Assembly (NCBI GenBank): GCA_023375675.1
Contig: JALQBC010000006.1
Span: 434,001 to 498,000 of the forward strand
Direction of reading: 5' to 3'
DNA: 64,000 nt
DNA from: Cytospora piceicola
Lineage: Eukaryota > Ascomycota > Sordariomycetes > Diaporthales > Cytosporaceae
Shown piece after piece: positions 1-10,517 of this stretch. The notes beneath the pieces were generated by a model. That model saw nothing but the letters and a program-made list of their open reading frames with translations. It did no database searches and was not told the origin of the DNA. Within the stretch, counting starts at the first letter, position 1; each line of letters opens with the position of its first letter. A program made the position numbers and the translations under genes.

Positions 1-74
1 ATTCCAAATTTTCAAAAGGCCCCTCATCCCTACTAGAGATTTGTAAGAGAATATTAAAGCCTCCAAAAGCAATA

Positions 75-1070
75 ATGGGTGCCTACGACCATTCCTCCGC
101 CGAGGCTTCACCTCACTTGAGGCCCCTCTACACCAAGACAGACTCCCGTTCATCACCATCCTCAGACACCTCAGACGTCGAGTCAGGCTACGCCTCAGCA
201 ACGTCGTCGACAATGACGCTGCCCGCCGTGACCTTCACGCCACACCACCTGAAATGGCTCAACCAACAACTAGAGAACATGCACCCCCTGGACATCCTGC
301 GCTTCTGCAAGGTCCTGTTCCCCCGCCTGTACCAGACCACCGCCTTCGGCCTGACGGGGCTGGTCACCCTTGACATGATGGCCAAGCTCCAGGAGGAGGA
401 CCAGCAGCCCGTCGACATCATCTTCCTCGACACCCTGTACCACTTCCAGGAGACGCACGAGCTCGTCGACCGGGTGCGGGCCAAGTACCCCAAGACCAAG
501 TTCCACATCTTCAAGCCCGACGGCTGCGCCACCACGGCCGACTTCGAGGCCACGTACGGCGAGAAGCTCTGGGAGGTCGCCTCGGACATGTACGACTGGT
601 ACGCCAAGGTCGAGCCCCAGCAGCGCGCCTACACGGAGCTCAACGTCGCCGCCGTGCTCACGGGCCGCCGGCGGTCGCAGGGCGGCGTGCGCGGCGAGAT
701 CCCCATCATCGAGGTCGACGACGAGAGCGGCATCGTCAAGATCAACCCCGTCGTCAACTGGACCTTCGACCAGGTGCAGGGCTACATCCGGGAGCACGGC
801 GTCCCCTACAACGCCCTGCTCGACAGGGGGTACAAGTCCGTCGGCGACTGGCACTCGACCTCCCCCGTCAAGGCGGGCGAGGACGAGCGCGCCGGCCGCT
901 GGAAGGGCCAGGACAAGACCGAGTGCGGCATCCACAACAAGAAGTCGCGGTACGCCCAGTTCCTCGAGGACACGGAGCGGAGGCACAAGGAGGAGTCGCT
1001 GGCCAACGCCTTCCAGGAGAACAAGAAGCGGAGGGTCGACTCGTCCCCCGCCGTCCAGGTCTCGTCATAA
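75..1070 (+). CDS. MET16: Phosphoadenosine phosphosulfate (PAPS) reductase
   Basis: This intronless gene encodes 331 residues of thioredoxin-dependent PAPS reductase, which reduces PAPS to sulfite and adenosine 3',5'-bisphosphate in assimilatory sulfate reduction in the cytosol. Visible family features are the nucleotide-binding stretch FGLTGLVTLDMM (residues 91-102), the phosphate-contacting TGRRRSQGG (196-204), GYKSVGDWHST (252-262) and the C-terminal KTECGIH (281-287), which carries the single catalytic cysteine, Cys284. The absence of extra cysteine pairs fits a PAPS enzyme rather than the iron-sulfur APS reductases. The first 50 residues are Ser/Thr-rich and look like a fungal N-terminal extension, and the last 30 are charged and poorly conserved. 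The ATG at 75 is the first in frame and has a purine-rich context. Family identity is clear; the gene name follows yeast usage. Confidence 0.95.
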   Translation: MGAYDHSSAEASPHLRPLYTKTDSRSSPSSDTSDVESGYASATSSTMTLPAVTFTPHHLKWLNQQLENMHPLDILRFCKVLFPRLYQTTAFGLTGLVTLDMMAKLQEEDQQPVDIIFLDTLYHFQETHELVDRVRAKYPKTKFHIFKPDGCATTADFEATYGEKLWEVASDMYDWYAKVEPQQRAYTELNVAAVLTGRRRSQGGVRGEIPIIEVDDESGIVKINPVVNWTFDQVQGYIREHGVPYNALLDRGYKSVGDWHSTSPVKAGEDERAGRWKGQDKTECGIHNKKSRYAQFLEDTERRHKEESLANAFQENKKRRVDSSPAVQVSS

Positions 1071-3911
1071 GGTTTCACTCTCTTCTTCTCAGAAGACCAA
1101 CTTTTGGAGTGAGGGGGGGGGGGCTTAGCGAGGCCGTGGTCCTGCGAGAGGACGGTTTTGATGATGATTTTATGAGCATAGCACTGGCTTTAGTAAAAAA
1201 CTTGGTCGTTGGGAGTCTTTTTTGGGGGGGGATCGGAAAAGGAGATCTGGTGATACATGGTCTGGCGTTGGCGGCACATCTGTTGATTCCCCTTTGCCAT
1301 ACATAGATGGCACAGCACCACTTGAGAGGGAAACGTACTCTCGATAGATATATATGTATATATATATAGTCAACAAGACGAAAGTGAAAACAATTTCTTA
1401 CTTGCCAGTTGCCCTCCTCAGTGACCCCATCGTGACTCAACGTAATGAAGGCTTTTTCCCAGCACGCCATCATCGCCATCCACCATTGCTGTCACCAAAG
1501 ACCAAGGGGGGGTCCTCCTGTATCGCATCACCACTTTGCTCGCCCTCGACTTCGCGACAAGATCCCCCAGGGTTCGGGTCGCACCGATTAATCTGACACA
1601 GCCTCCGGTTCGGTCGGGATGGGGATAGGCGGGGGGGGGTGTGTGCGCCTCTCGTAGTGGCACGGCATGGTCTTCTGGGTGCCGTCATGGTGGCGGGAAT
1701 GAGAGGACGTCGCTGGACGGCTAACGGTTGTCGGCTGGGGAGTTTGGCGCGGTGTTATAGTAACCCACACCGGCAGCAGAGCCGCATTTTTACGGTTACG
1801 GCTGTCGGGGGCTTGGTGTAAGATGCATATTTGGCGTGGATTGCGCCATACGGTAGGGCAGGCCCCAGGCAGGGATCTGTTTTTTCTCGTACGGTACGTT
1901 TGCTGTCGTGTGGGTTTGTTGCGGGTGGGTGTGGTAGGATCGGCAGAGGACGGGTCGGGTGGGGAGGGGGGGAACCTGGCACTGTGCTGGGGTTGTTGTG
2001 GAGTAGGACAAGCTGCGGACCGTACCCGGCTTTTGGGTGCGGCTGCGCTTGTTTGGATTAGGCGCGGTGCAGCAGCGTGCGTTTGCTTTGCTCTTGATGG
2101 GACGGGAACTACGACTAGATCTTGGTATCTGCGATATCAATGTCACCTTCTCGAATAGTGATCCTGCACCTGCAACGCATCCGCGTGTGTGTGTGTGTGT
2201 GTGCAATCTCATAATCTTGAGGCTCTGCTCGGTTAAGAGCCGATACAAGTGTGTACCGACCTGTCGGTAGTGACGCATCGGAAACGACAATGTATCTTCG
2301 CCTCGTAACTTTCACGATTGAACTCCAGATACGGAAGTACAGCCATCTGAGAAGGTTGTCTATTTGCAAAGGGATAATGTATTCGGTCTTCTAATCTACA
2401 CGGTGAATATTGCGATTCCATGAGTGTACGCTTCGTCCACTGTATATGGATCGCGGTGGACCGACTTGTGGTCACGCCGACACTTTGCGGTATGTCGTCC
2501 GGTACATTCACCGACTTCTGGTAGAAGTGCTCGATCGCCAAGAAAGGAGCGTTCAGGAGGGGGACGGGCTAGGTATGGTCGAGATCAAGATGAAAACATG
2601 GAAAGTCGGTATGCGTAAGTATGCCAGGAACGCAATCAGGATGATCTTCACCACCCCTTTTTGTGCATCGTCCGGAACTTGAGAATAATAGGGAAAGCAA
2701 GAGTACCGGTATTACATCCGCCTCATATAGCCGTACCGCACCTGACTTGGACGGAGAAAACAACTGACTTGGACAGAGGAGACTGGGAGGACACCTGGGT
2801 AAGTATCACTACTCGATGGTGGATCAGCGGATGGGGGAGTAGAGGTATTGGCGACTTTGAGTGGAATAGAATGGGACAGGGTGGCTGTGAGGTAAACTCG
2901 TGAGTTATGTCGATGGGCATGGCCAATCAACATGCTAGTAATCATTTCTGTCAGAACGGCCGTTATCTGGAAGGGTTGGTGAACTTGTCGGGACCCGAAC
3001 GACTCAAGATAACCACGGCCATGAAATGAGACCGGTGAGCATGTTTGATGCTAGGAAATCCAGAGCTCTCGGGCATACCCATCACTGAAAATGTCAAAGT
3101 CCTCGAGTAAGTGCGACTGTTGAGGCAAGATAGTATGTATGTCCTTGACAAGTCGTCGGTTCAGGGTGAGGTAACCCTCGAGATATGTGCGATCGGTCCA
3201 ATTGTTGTCAGGTTAGGCAGGACGATCTATAAATCCAATAGCGCATGGATTTACCCGGACGGGAACTTCCTGAATGAGAGGTAGGGCAGCCTTATGGTGA
3301 GAGTCAGGCTTCACATCAGATATAGGTAAAGATATATCTGTATATAAAACGTCGTCGTTTGCTACGTTGACGAGGCTCAAGCCTATTGGGCCGAACCAAC
3401 CTTAAAGCAGCCGTGTAAATCAAAGGGCCAGTCCCGTCTCCAACCGAGACCGATACAAGGAAACGTGGAGAGTAATGGGATTGAAGTTGACCTGGACTCC
3501 CGGCTTGGATGATATTGCCTCGATTGAAGTCACAGTCAATAGCACCCGACAATCGCCGCGACATTTACGGCCGTCAGTCCTCACCCTCTGACACTTCCAC
3601 GCATCCCACATCGTCCACTGTTCCGGGGTATTCAAGCCCATGTTCGATACCGATATTAGTGACACATTGCGTTGGAGACATCAGCCGGGAAGTGGTCATG
3701 GCGTACTCGCCCTGAATGACTTCGCAGCCGACTTGGTCGGCAGGGGGCAGAATCACGAGAGGCTTATGATAAGACGCGCAGTAGACAGAGGAAGGATTTG
3801 CTGTGGAATCGTCTCCTATGCTAACCCGTCTATCTACACCCCGGCCCCAAAATGCAGACCCTGCTCGCGCTCGGTCTCGTCTTCTACACAACCTGATAAT
3901 CAAACTCTCGT
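1071..3911. other. Gene-free stretch downstream of PAPS reductase
   Basis: Open frames here are short, overlap on both strands and resemble no family I know. The DNA holds a poly-G run near 1108-1117, a TA-rich run near 1348-1368 and a short GT run near 2183-2202. I see no RNA gene. Part of it must be the 3' UTR of the PAPS reductase. Confidence 0.6.
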
Positions 3912-4614
3912 CTAGTAACCGTCCTTGCCCCACTTGTTGTACTTCTCGTGCAGCTCCTGTCGTCGTCCACGGCGTCAGCTTTCATGAAATGTCTCACGGT
4001 GGGGTCGGCCCGGCCTGCTCCGGCCTGCTCCGGCATCGTCGACTGCTCGGCCTCGTCCGGAATTGGGGGGTGTTCGTACCTTGGGCAGCTCGACGTTGGG
4101 GACGACAACAACGTTGACGGCGCTGGGCGCCTCCCTGGGCGTGGCGTTCTTGTCGCCGCCGGGGTAGTACTGGTACTTGCCGTCGTTGGAGCCGGTCTCC
4201 CAGGGCATGCCGGCCTGGGGGACCTGCTGCTCGGATGTGGAGCTGGTGGGCGAGGTTCCTGTTTTTTTCCCAATCGCCTCTCAGTATTTCTGATGCTGCT
4301 TGCAGACCTCCCGGGCCTCGTCCCGCCGTTCTCATGACGTACCGAAGTAGTATCCAGCGCCTCCCAGGGCAGCGACCATGACGCCGCCGAGGACCTAAAA
4401 TCGCGACACCAGATGTCAGCTCCGTTCTGCCCCCCTCTCCTGCCGTCCCCTTGCCCCCCTCCGGCGCGGCGGGTGGTTGTTTCGCTGCAGGTCGCGATCG
4501 CGATTTTTGACGCACCATTGTCTCGGGGTTTCGCTTGGTCTCCTTCTTCAGGGCCTGCTCGTTCATCCGGCGAGCGGTGGTAGAGAAGGCACGGGCGGCG
4601 ATTCTGGAGGCCAT
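3912..4614 (-). CDS. Small mitochondrial single-pass membrane protein, uncharacterised
   Basis: Four exons are read on the minus strand: 4516-4614, 4343-4394, 4080-4258 and 3912-3956. All three introns are GT-AG and the joined frame gives 124 residues. The N-terminus (MASRIAARAFSTTARR) is a classic arginine-rich fungal mitochondrial presequence with a likely cleavage site after the FSTTARR block. Exon 2 encodes a short glycine- and alanine-rich hydrophobic helix (VLGGVMVAALGGAGYYFG) fit for one pass through the inner membrane. The remainder is soluble and ends in a charged ELHEKYNKWGKDGY tail. I do not recognise a named family; the shape fits small accessory proteins of inner-membrane complexes, but that is inference. 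The continuous frame across three tiny introns is the main evidence that it is real. Confidence 0.8.
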
Positions 4615-5933
4615 GGCTGCGGTTTTTCGATGATACGGCTTGGGCTTGCGGGTGGTGATGGGTCGTTGCGGAAAAGATGGGGTCTTGCCTGTGGTTGGGG
4701 TGCGTTCGAGACGGACGTCGTTCTGGTATGATCTGATTCCGATGGAGCTTAGCTTTGCCGGGGCTTATGACGAAGTGGATGTGATTGGCTGTTGGCTGAA
4801 GAAGCTTCACATTGGTCAATGTCCCACGCAAGGCTGACGTAAGGCTGACTGACTGGCCGGCAGACAGCTGGGATGGCAAGCCTGCCAGCTGGCGGGAATA
4901 TAGCGTAATCCGTGACAGCACCTGAGGCAATGCCTACCTGCCTATCTAGGTGTCTATGTAGGTGGCAGCCCCAAACTGCATGAAAGTAACAATCTCGCGA
5001 GCAGCCAGGTCTAGACTATATCAGGCTAAAATCATAACCCATATAGTATAGTACATATCTGGTTATCCCGTTGCATATCGCATCATCAATCCAGTCAAGC
5101 CCAATCTATTCGCAACAACAATTCAGGATGAGCAGATAAGCAACATAACATGACATAGGGGACAACATCCTTCTGTGTCTTGCATCGATCATTCAAGGTT
5201 CGTCTCCTGCATATGTGTGGGATGAGCCGAGCCGACCCCATCCAACCAGCCCTTCATCCATCCAAAACCAACCAACCAACCAGGCAAACAAGGCGGACTG
5301 ACAGGAGGATCCAAGTCCAAAATACAAGTCCAAATCGGTGAGGTTTGTGGTCCGTGATCCGGGGTCCGTCAAGGACCAAAAAAAGCATATTCAGTTCCAG
5401 ACGACTCCAGCTCAGGCAAGGGCATTTGCCTCCTTCACGTCTTTGCCATTTGGCTTGTCTCACACACTCCTTTTTCCGCCGCCAACCTTTGCATAGCCAA
5501 CCAGCAAACTCACGTCGTTCTTTTGCCATCGTGCACACGTTCATTTTGACATTCCTTCTTCTAATACAATACAAAACTATTTGCAATTCCGCGCTCCCTT
5601 TCCCTCCCTTTTTGGTCCCCTATAACGTCTGGGAACTATACCTTATCATTCGCAATTTCCCGAGTAACCATCTAGGAAGTGCCCTGTTCGCTCCACGTTT
5701 CCCGAGAAACCTTGGCACTAGACCAGCCAAGGAGGCTGTCAACGACTCAACACGAGTGCGACGACCCCTGATTCCACGACGCGCGCCTTTTGACAATTCT
5801 CTGCGAACTATGAGATAGACAGGCGCTGATCCTGCGAGACCCTCTCTCTATCCACGCGCCACCACCACTAGAGGATACCGATAGGATCACGGATCGGGAT
5901 CGGAACAACATCACGGGCTCTCAACACGCCGCC
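4615..5933. other. Divergent promoter region and ERF2 leader
   Basis: This lies between two divergent genes. Positions 5250-5930 are pyrimidine-rich with CCAACCAACC and CT runs, typical of long fungal 5' UTRs, and probably form the leader of the palmitoyltransferase. A 157-codon frame at 5345-5818 has no recognisable domain and is taken as untranslated. CCTATCTAGG-like palindromic blocks occur near 4935-4965. Confidence 0.5.
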
Positions 5934-8045
5934 ATGGCATCAGGGGAGGAATCGGGGCCGAGCACGCCAGCGCTCGCCCCGGCTGCGAGCGACGACGGCT
6001 TCCCCCAGTTTCCCACCGGTACGGCCGGTCCGCCGAGTATAATATCGTCGAGGATGACGGATATCGGGACGGAGGATGGACGGGAGGTCGAGGTGCGGAA
6101 TCCACAGAGGGACAGTCTACCGGCTTCACAAGCGGGTACGGTCCGGTCACAGATATCTTCCCAGAGGCAAGGAGCGTGGCCCCAACAGATGTCGCTTCGT
6201 CAAGGACTGGCTGGGCAAAGAGGAAGCCTGACTGCTAGCATCGGTGGCAGCTCGATCGGGACCGCAGGACGGCCCCCCAGCTCAACAGGCCGAAGCCATG
6301 TCCCCTCCGTTTCGCAGCACGCCTTCTTCCGACCCATGAGTTCGCAGAAACTGCAGGCGCAACGGGGTGTGGGGAGGCCGACGGCACTGAACCGCACGCC
6401 AGAAATGGTCGATACGCCAACAAGCGAGCCCGGGACCCCTACCATCGGGGCGAACGTGATACGCCACAGCATTCAGTCCCAGCCAACATCTCCAGGACAT
6501 CAGGTCACCGACTACGAGCTGCCTCAGTCTCGCGGGACGGAGATGACGGCACCAGAAACCATCGGATCTGCTACTGCGAACACGAGCCCGACCGGGCATT
6601 ATCCTCAAGGAAGTTTATCCGAGAGCGTTCGTCCTCTCCACAAGCACCAGGAGACTGCAGAGAGCAAGGGACTCGCTGTCAACCTGGACAAGAGCTATAA
6701 GAATTCTGGCCAGCCATCACCCCTGACTCCGCTCTCGTTCAGGTCGAGCTTCCTCTTACCCGGCAGAAGCAACCAGGCGGAGACGGCTTCGAATCGCAAC
6801 TTTGAAGGCGGCGAGAAGCTCGGCTCGGTCTCTTCGTCCCCTGGGATTCCCCCTCCTGAGGCTATCCAGACAAGACCCAATACGGCCCGCGCTGCCCAGC
6901 CGATGAGGAATGATGTGGGCCGCAACTGGGAGTATTTCGTCGGTAACACTGTCTTCTGCATGGGCGGCAGGTTTCAGAACACTAAATCCAGGCCCGTCAA
7001 CATTGCCACTGGCGCCTTCATCGTCATCCCTTGCATACTGTTCTTCGTCTTTTCCGCGCATGATCTTTGGTACGACGTCTCGCCCGCCGTCCCCATCCTC
7101 TTTGCCTACCTGGCCTTCCTATGTGTTTCCTCTTTCCTTCATGCTTCGGTCTCGGATCCTGGTGTGAGTATACATCCCATCTCGCTACGAGAATAACAGA
7201 CAGGCTGACTTGAACAGATCTTGCCACGGAATCTACATCAAAACCCCCCTCCCGGAGCCGACGAGGATCCGCTCAGGCTGGCACCACCAAGCACTGACTG
7301 GACCTTGATAAAGTCGGCCGAGTCGTCTACCGCAGCCATGGAAGTGCCAACAAAGTACTGTAGGACATGCCAGATCTGGCGCCCCCCACGAACGCATCAC
7401 TGCCGCATGTGTGACAACTGCGTCGAGACGGCAGACCACCACTGCGTCTGGCTCAACAACTGCGTGGGCCGGCGCAATTACCGCTACTTCTTCACCTTTG
7501 TCTCCTCAGCGACCGTCCTCGCACTCTACCTTGTCGGCGCCTCACTTGCTCAAATTCTAGTCTATAAGGAGCGGGAGGGAGTCACCTTCTCCCAGGCGAT
7601 CAACCACGACGCCGTTCCCTTTGCTATGGTATTATACGGCTTCATCTGCTTCCTCTACCCAGCCGCGCTCACGACATACCACATGTTCCTCATGGCCCGT
7701 GGCGAGACGACGCGCGAGTTCCTCAACTCGCAAAAGTTCGTCAAGAAGGACCGGTACAGGGCCTTCACCCAGGGGAACTGGATCAGGAACTGGCTCGTCG
7801 TCCTGTGCCGGCCCCGGCCGCCGACCTACTACCACTTCAAGAAGCGGCACAACGAGGGGGACCAGCGCCTGGCGGACGCGAGGATCAAGGAACGCCGCCG
7901 CCGGGCCAAGCAGGAGCAGCAGAAGCAGCAGCAACAGCAGCAGGAGCACCAGGAGGGCATGGAGCTGGACAGCGTCCCGCCGCAGAAGGGGTTCCAGGGG
8001 CCGGCTGCGCTGAGGAACGAGGCCCAACCGCCGACGACCACTTGA
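5934..8045 (+). CDS. erf2: Erf2-type DHHC protein palmitoyltransferase
   Basis: Exons 5934-7163 and 7218-8045 are joined across a 54-bp GTGAGT...ACAG intron and give 685 residues. The enzyme S-palmitoylates proteins such as Ras at ER or Golgi membranes, in yeast together with Erf4. Residues 1-330 are a long Ser/Pro-rich, probably disordered tail. Two membrane spans follow (about 350-405), then the DPG motif that spans the intron, the cysteine-rich domain starting KYCRTCQIWRPPRTHHC, and the catalytic ADHHCVWLNNCVGRRNY with DHHC at 483-486. Two further spans lie after it. The C-terminal tail is charged with a CAG/CAA-coded glutamine run near 7914-7950. The start ATG at 5934 sits in a good context (GCCGCCATGG). 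The length is close to filamentous-fungal Erf2 and much longer than yeast Erf2 because of the N-terminal tail. Confidence 0.95.
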
Positions 8046-8675
8046 GCGGTGTCCATCACTGTCTGTCACGTCTTTTTTGCTTCGACATATTCGCTTTTTT
8101 CTCCTTTTCCTATTCCTTACCTTGCCCAAATCTCATTTGCTTTCGGGAAGCGTTTGCATCATCAGCCGGAAAGGGTGTTCGCATGAAAGAAGTAGGAGTT
8201 GTCCCTTTTTTTTTTTTTGCTTGGATATGTACCTCCTGTATATAATGTATCATCCTATCCCCCTTATACCCCCGAGTCTCATAGCATCTCTTTTAGCGGA
8301 TGAGTATAGTCAGCTAGTCAGCCAAAAGTTTCAATGTCATTCTTGTATTCCAGTCCTGACATGAACGTCCGTCTACATCGTGGCAGCTGAAATATGTGAC
8401 CCCAGCGCCTACTGAGTAGGTGTTCTTACTACGGCCAACCAACTCGAAGGTGATATGCACTGGTAGTGTTCCCGTAGCTTATGCATCCTGGCATACCTCG
8501 TCGACTGCGCCCTCTCCAATGTACCTCCTCCTCCCCCCCTTTCGGCTGGAAGTCCAATACGCTGACCGTCACACTACACTTGTATCCTACAGTCCCCCGC
8601 CCCCCGCCCCCCGCCCCCCGCCCTCCAGCTCCCCTTTGCAACCCCCTTATAGCCAACAGCTATCCCATCTACTCA

Positions 8676-8726
8676 ACAACCGGGGCAAGATGGCGCAGCG
8701 GTCAGTTGCGCCTGTGCCCCGGTTGT
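8676..8726. repeat. Strong two-part inverted repeat (hairpin)
   Basis: A perfect 12-bp outer stem (8676-8687 with 8715-8726) encloses a perfect 6-bp inner stem (GGCGCA at 8692-8697 with TGCGCC at 8707-8712). The inner loop region reads like a tRNA D-arm and A box. Function is unknown; it may be RNA structure or a remnant of a mobile element. Confidence 0.75.
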
Positions 8727-8857
8727 CGATAATAACACCCCCCCCCCCAGTAATTCCTTCCGATAACGCCCACCGAGACACACCGAGTTCGATCCCACCC
8801 AGCCAGCCAACGAGACCGACTTTTCGACAAAAGACACGTTCGACGACTAGCAGCTAT

Positions 8858-8968
8858 TCTCACCCCCTCGGAGGAGGGGTGAGAGGGGGGGGGTTGCATT
8901 CCTGGAACCATCAAAAAGCCCTAGAGGCTTTTCGTGACCGCGGTCCCTCGAGTCTCGGGAGACCGCGG
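8858..8968. repeat. Three consecutive hairpins
   Basis: There are three perfect stems in a row. TCTCACCCC (8858-8866) pairs with GGGGTGAGA (8876-8884), AAAAGCC (8914-8920) with GGCTTTT (8926-8932), and CCGCGGTC (8938-8945) with GACCGCGG (8961-8968). T runs follow at 8972-8992. They lie 130 bp beyond the larger hairpin at 8676. Confidence 0.7.
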
Positions 8969-10517
8969 GGAGTTTTTGTCGCCCTTTTTTTTCCTTTTCA
9001 ATCGAGAAGTAGTATTGTGTTTAATGAAGTTCTTAAGGCGAGCTGCCACGCTTCTGGCGGGTTTAGCAATATAACAACGGCTGTTATCAGGTGTGTTATT
9101 GTATAATGAGAGATTAGGTTATGTATCAGTGCAGGCTATACTATTATGTGTTCACGTAGACTTTTTAACGATATAAGATGATAGAGACGGCAAGAAACAC
9201 CCCGCCCCTAATGATGGCTGTTTACTTCAGTATAATGACATAGAGAGCCGGGAGGAGGAGAGTCTTTGAGACGGCATCCAGATTTGGACCACCGTGGAAG
9301 AGCAAATTGGCTGTTCCTTTTACTACGCCATGGTAGGACGAGGAGCATACCATTGTAGCCTCCCAGTCCCAGTCTCAGGGCCTTGTTTGTCCTGTCTCGT
9401 CTGCACATTTCAGTACGCAACAGATACGACCTACCCTCCTCCACGTATTAACATCTCAGAGCAACAGCCATTCGGACCGCCCCTCGCAAGCAAGCAAGAC
9501 ACGGAGCTGCGGCATGACAACAATCCTCGGAGGGGCCGTGTAGTGCAGCTTACCGCACGACAACCACCAACAAATAAACGCACATGGAAGAACAAACCAC
9601 CGACGTCAGCACCAGCGATAACAAGTCCCCCGTTCCTTGCCCGTGCCACAACGTAAAACACCATCGAGCCACCCGGAAATTCGACCTTCCCCGATCCTAC
9701 CAAGTCCTCGGATCCTTCCGCCACGAACCGCCCGTCCCAGCAGCCCCTGGAGGAGGAAGACGTGCAGCTGCGGCGCGGGCTGGCTGACCGTCATCCTTTG
9801 ATATCAGAACCTTAACTCACAAAACACACTAATGCAGGGACAGAAGTGTTGAAACTTATAGAGTCTGTGAAACGAAAAAGCCCCGAGGACGCGGAGAGTT
9901 CCTTGTATCCGACGCATGAAGATGGTGGCTAAGACAGGGCCATTGTGCTGTCAAGTCACACTGCTCGATCGATTGGGACAGACGATTGGGACAGACAGAT
10001 GATGGTTGACCTTCCAAAGAAGTATGATTATACGGACCGCTTGGTAAATGCGTGGCCCTCAGGTGTATGTACGAGGTTGCGTATGACAATGGCTAATTAC
10101 ATGCGGACTTCCGACTCTCAAATCAAGCCTTCTATCCTTCTAGAGCCTTTTCATTTGCTATCACTCCGTCTCCGTAAACTCCAACGCAATGCAACATGGG
10201 ATATCAACATGATCCTCTGGATATCGCGAGACTAAAAGCATTGTCTCTTCCCCTCTGCTCAATCCACTTTCACCTCCGCAGATTGCATGGGAAAATCCAC
10301 CATATAAAATGAGAACGCAAAGACCAAGTAAAAAGGGCGGCAGATCAACAGAACAAGCATGTCATCTTGTCCTGGATACCCCGCGTAATGACTGTGGGAA
10401 GCAAAAGGCCCCCTTCCGTCCGCTCTCCAAAATGCCGTGATTCGTAACCACGTGGTATCATCAAAAGTGTTGTTTCTGCTTCATCCGTGGAAACAAGGAC
10501 AAAACACGTTGACTTAT

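Larger units (their letters stand above)
8046..10517. other. Gene-free stretch with hairpin cluster
   Basis: No protein gene is supported here. It holds C-rich 7-bp repeats near 8592-8622, four inverted repeats between 8676 and 8968 (listed separately), and an AT-rich, TpA-rich patch at about 9010-9190 that may be a decayed repeat. The right part includes the 3' UTR of the ferric reductase. Confidence 0.5.

Noticed and set aside
5345..5818. 157-codon frame upstream of erf2
   Set aside because: Composition is that of a pyrimidine-rich leader; it ends before the erf2 ATG and carries no domain.
8684..8800. Candidate tRNA gene from A- and B-box matches
   Set aside because: The T-stem (8783-8787 with 8795-8799) and acceptor stem do not pair, and no anticodon loop with T33 can be formed.
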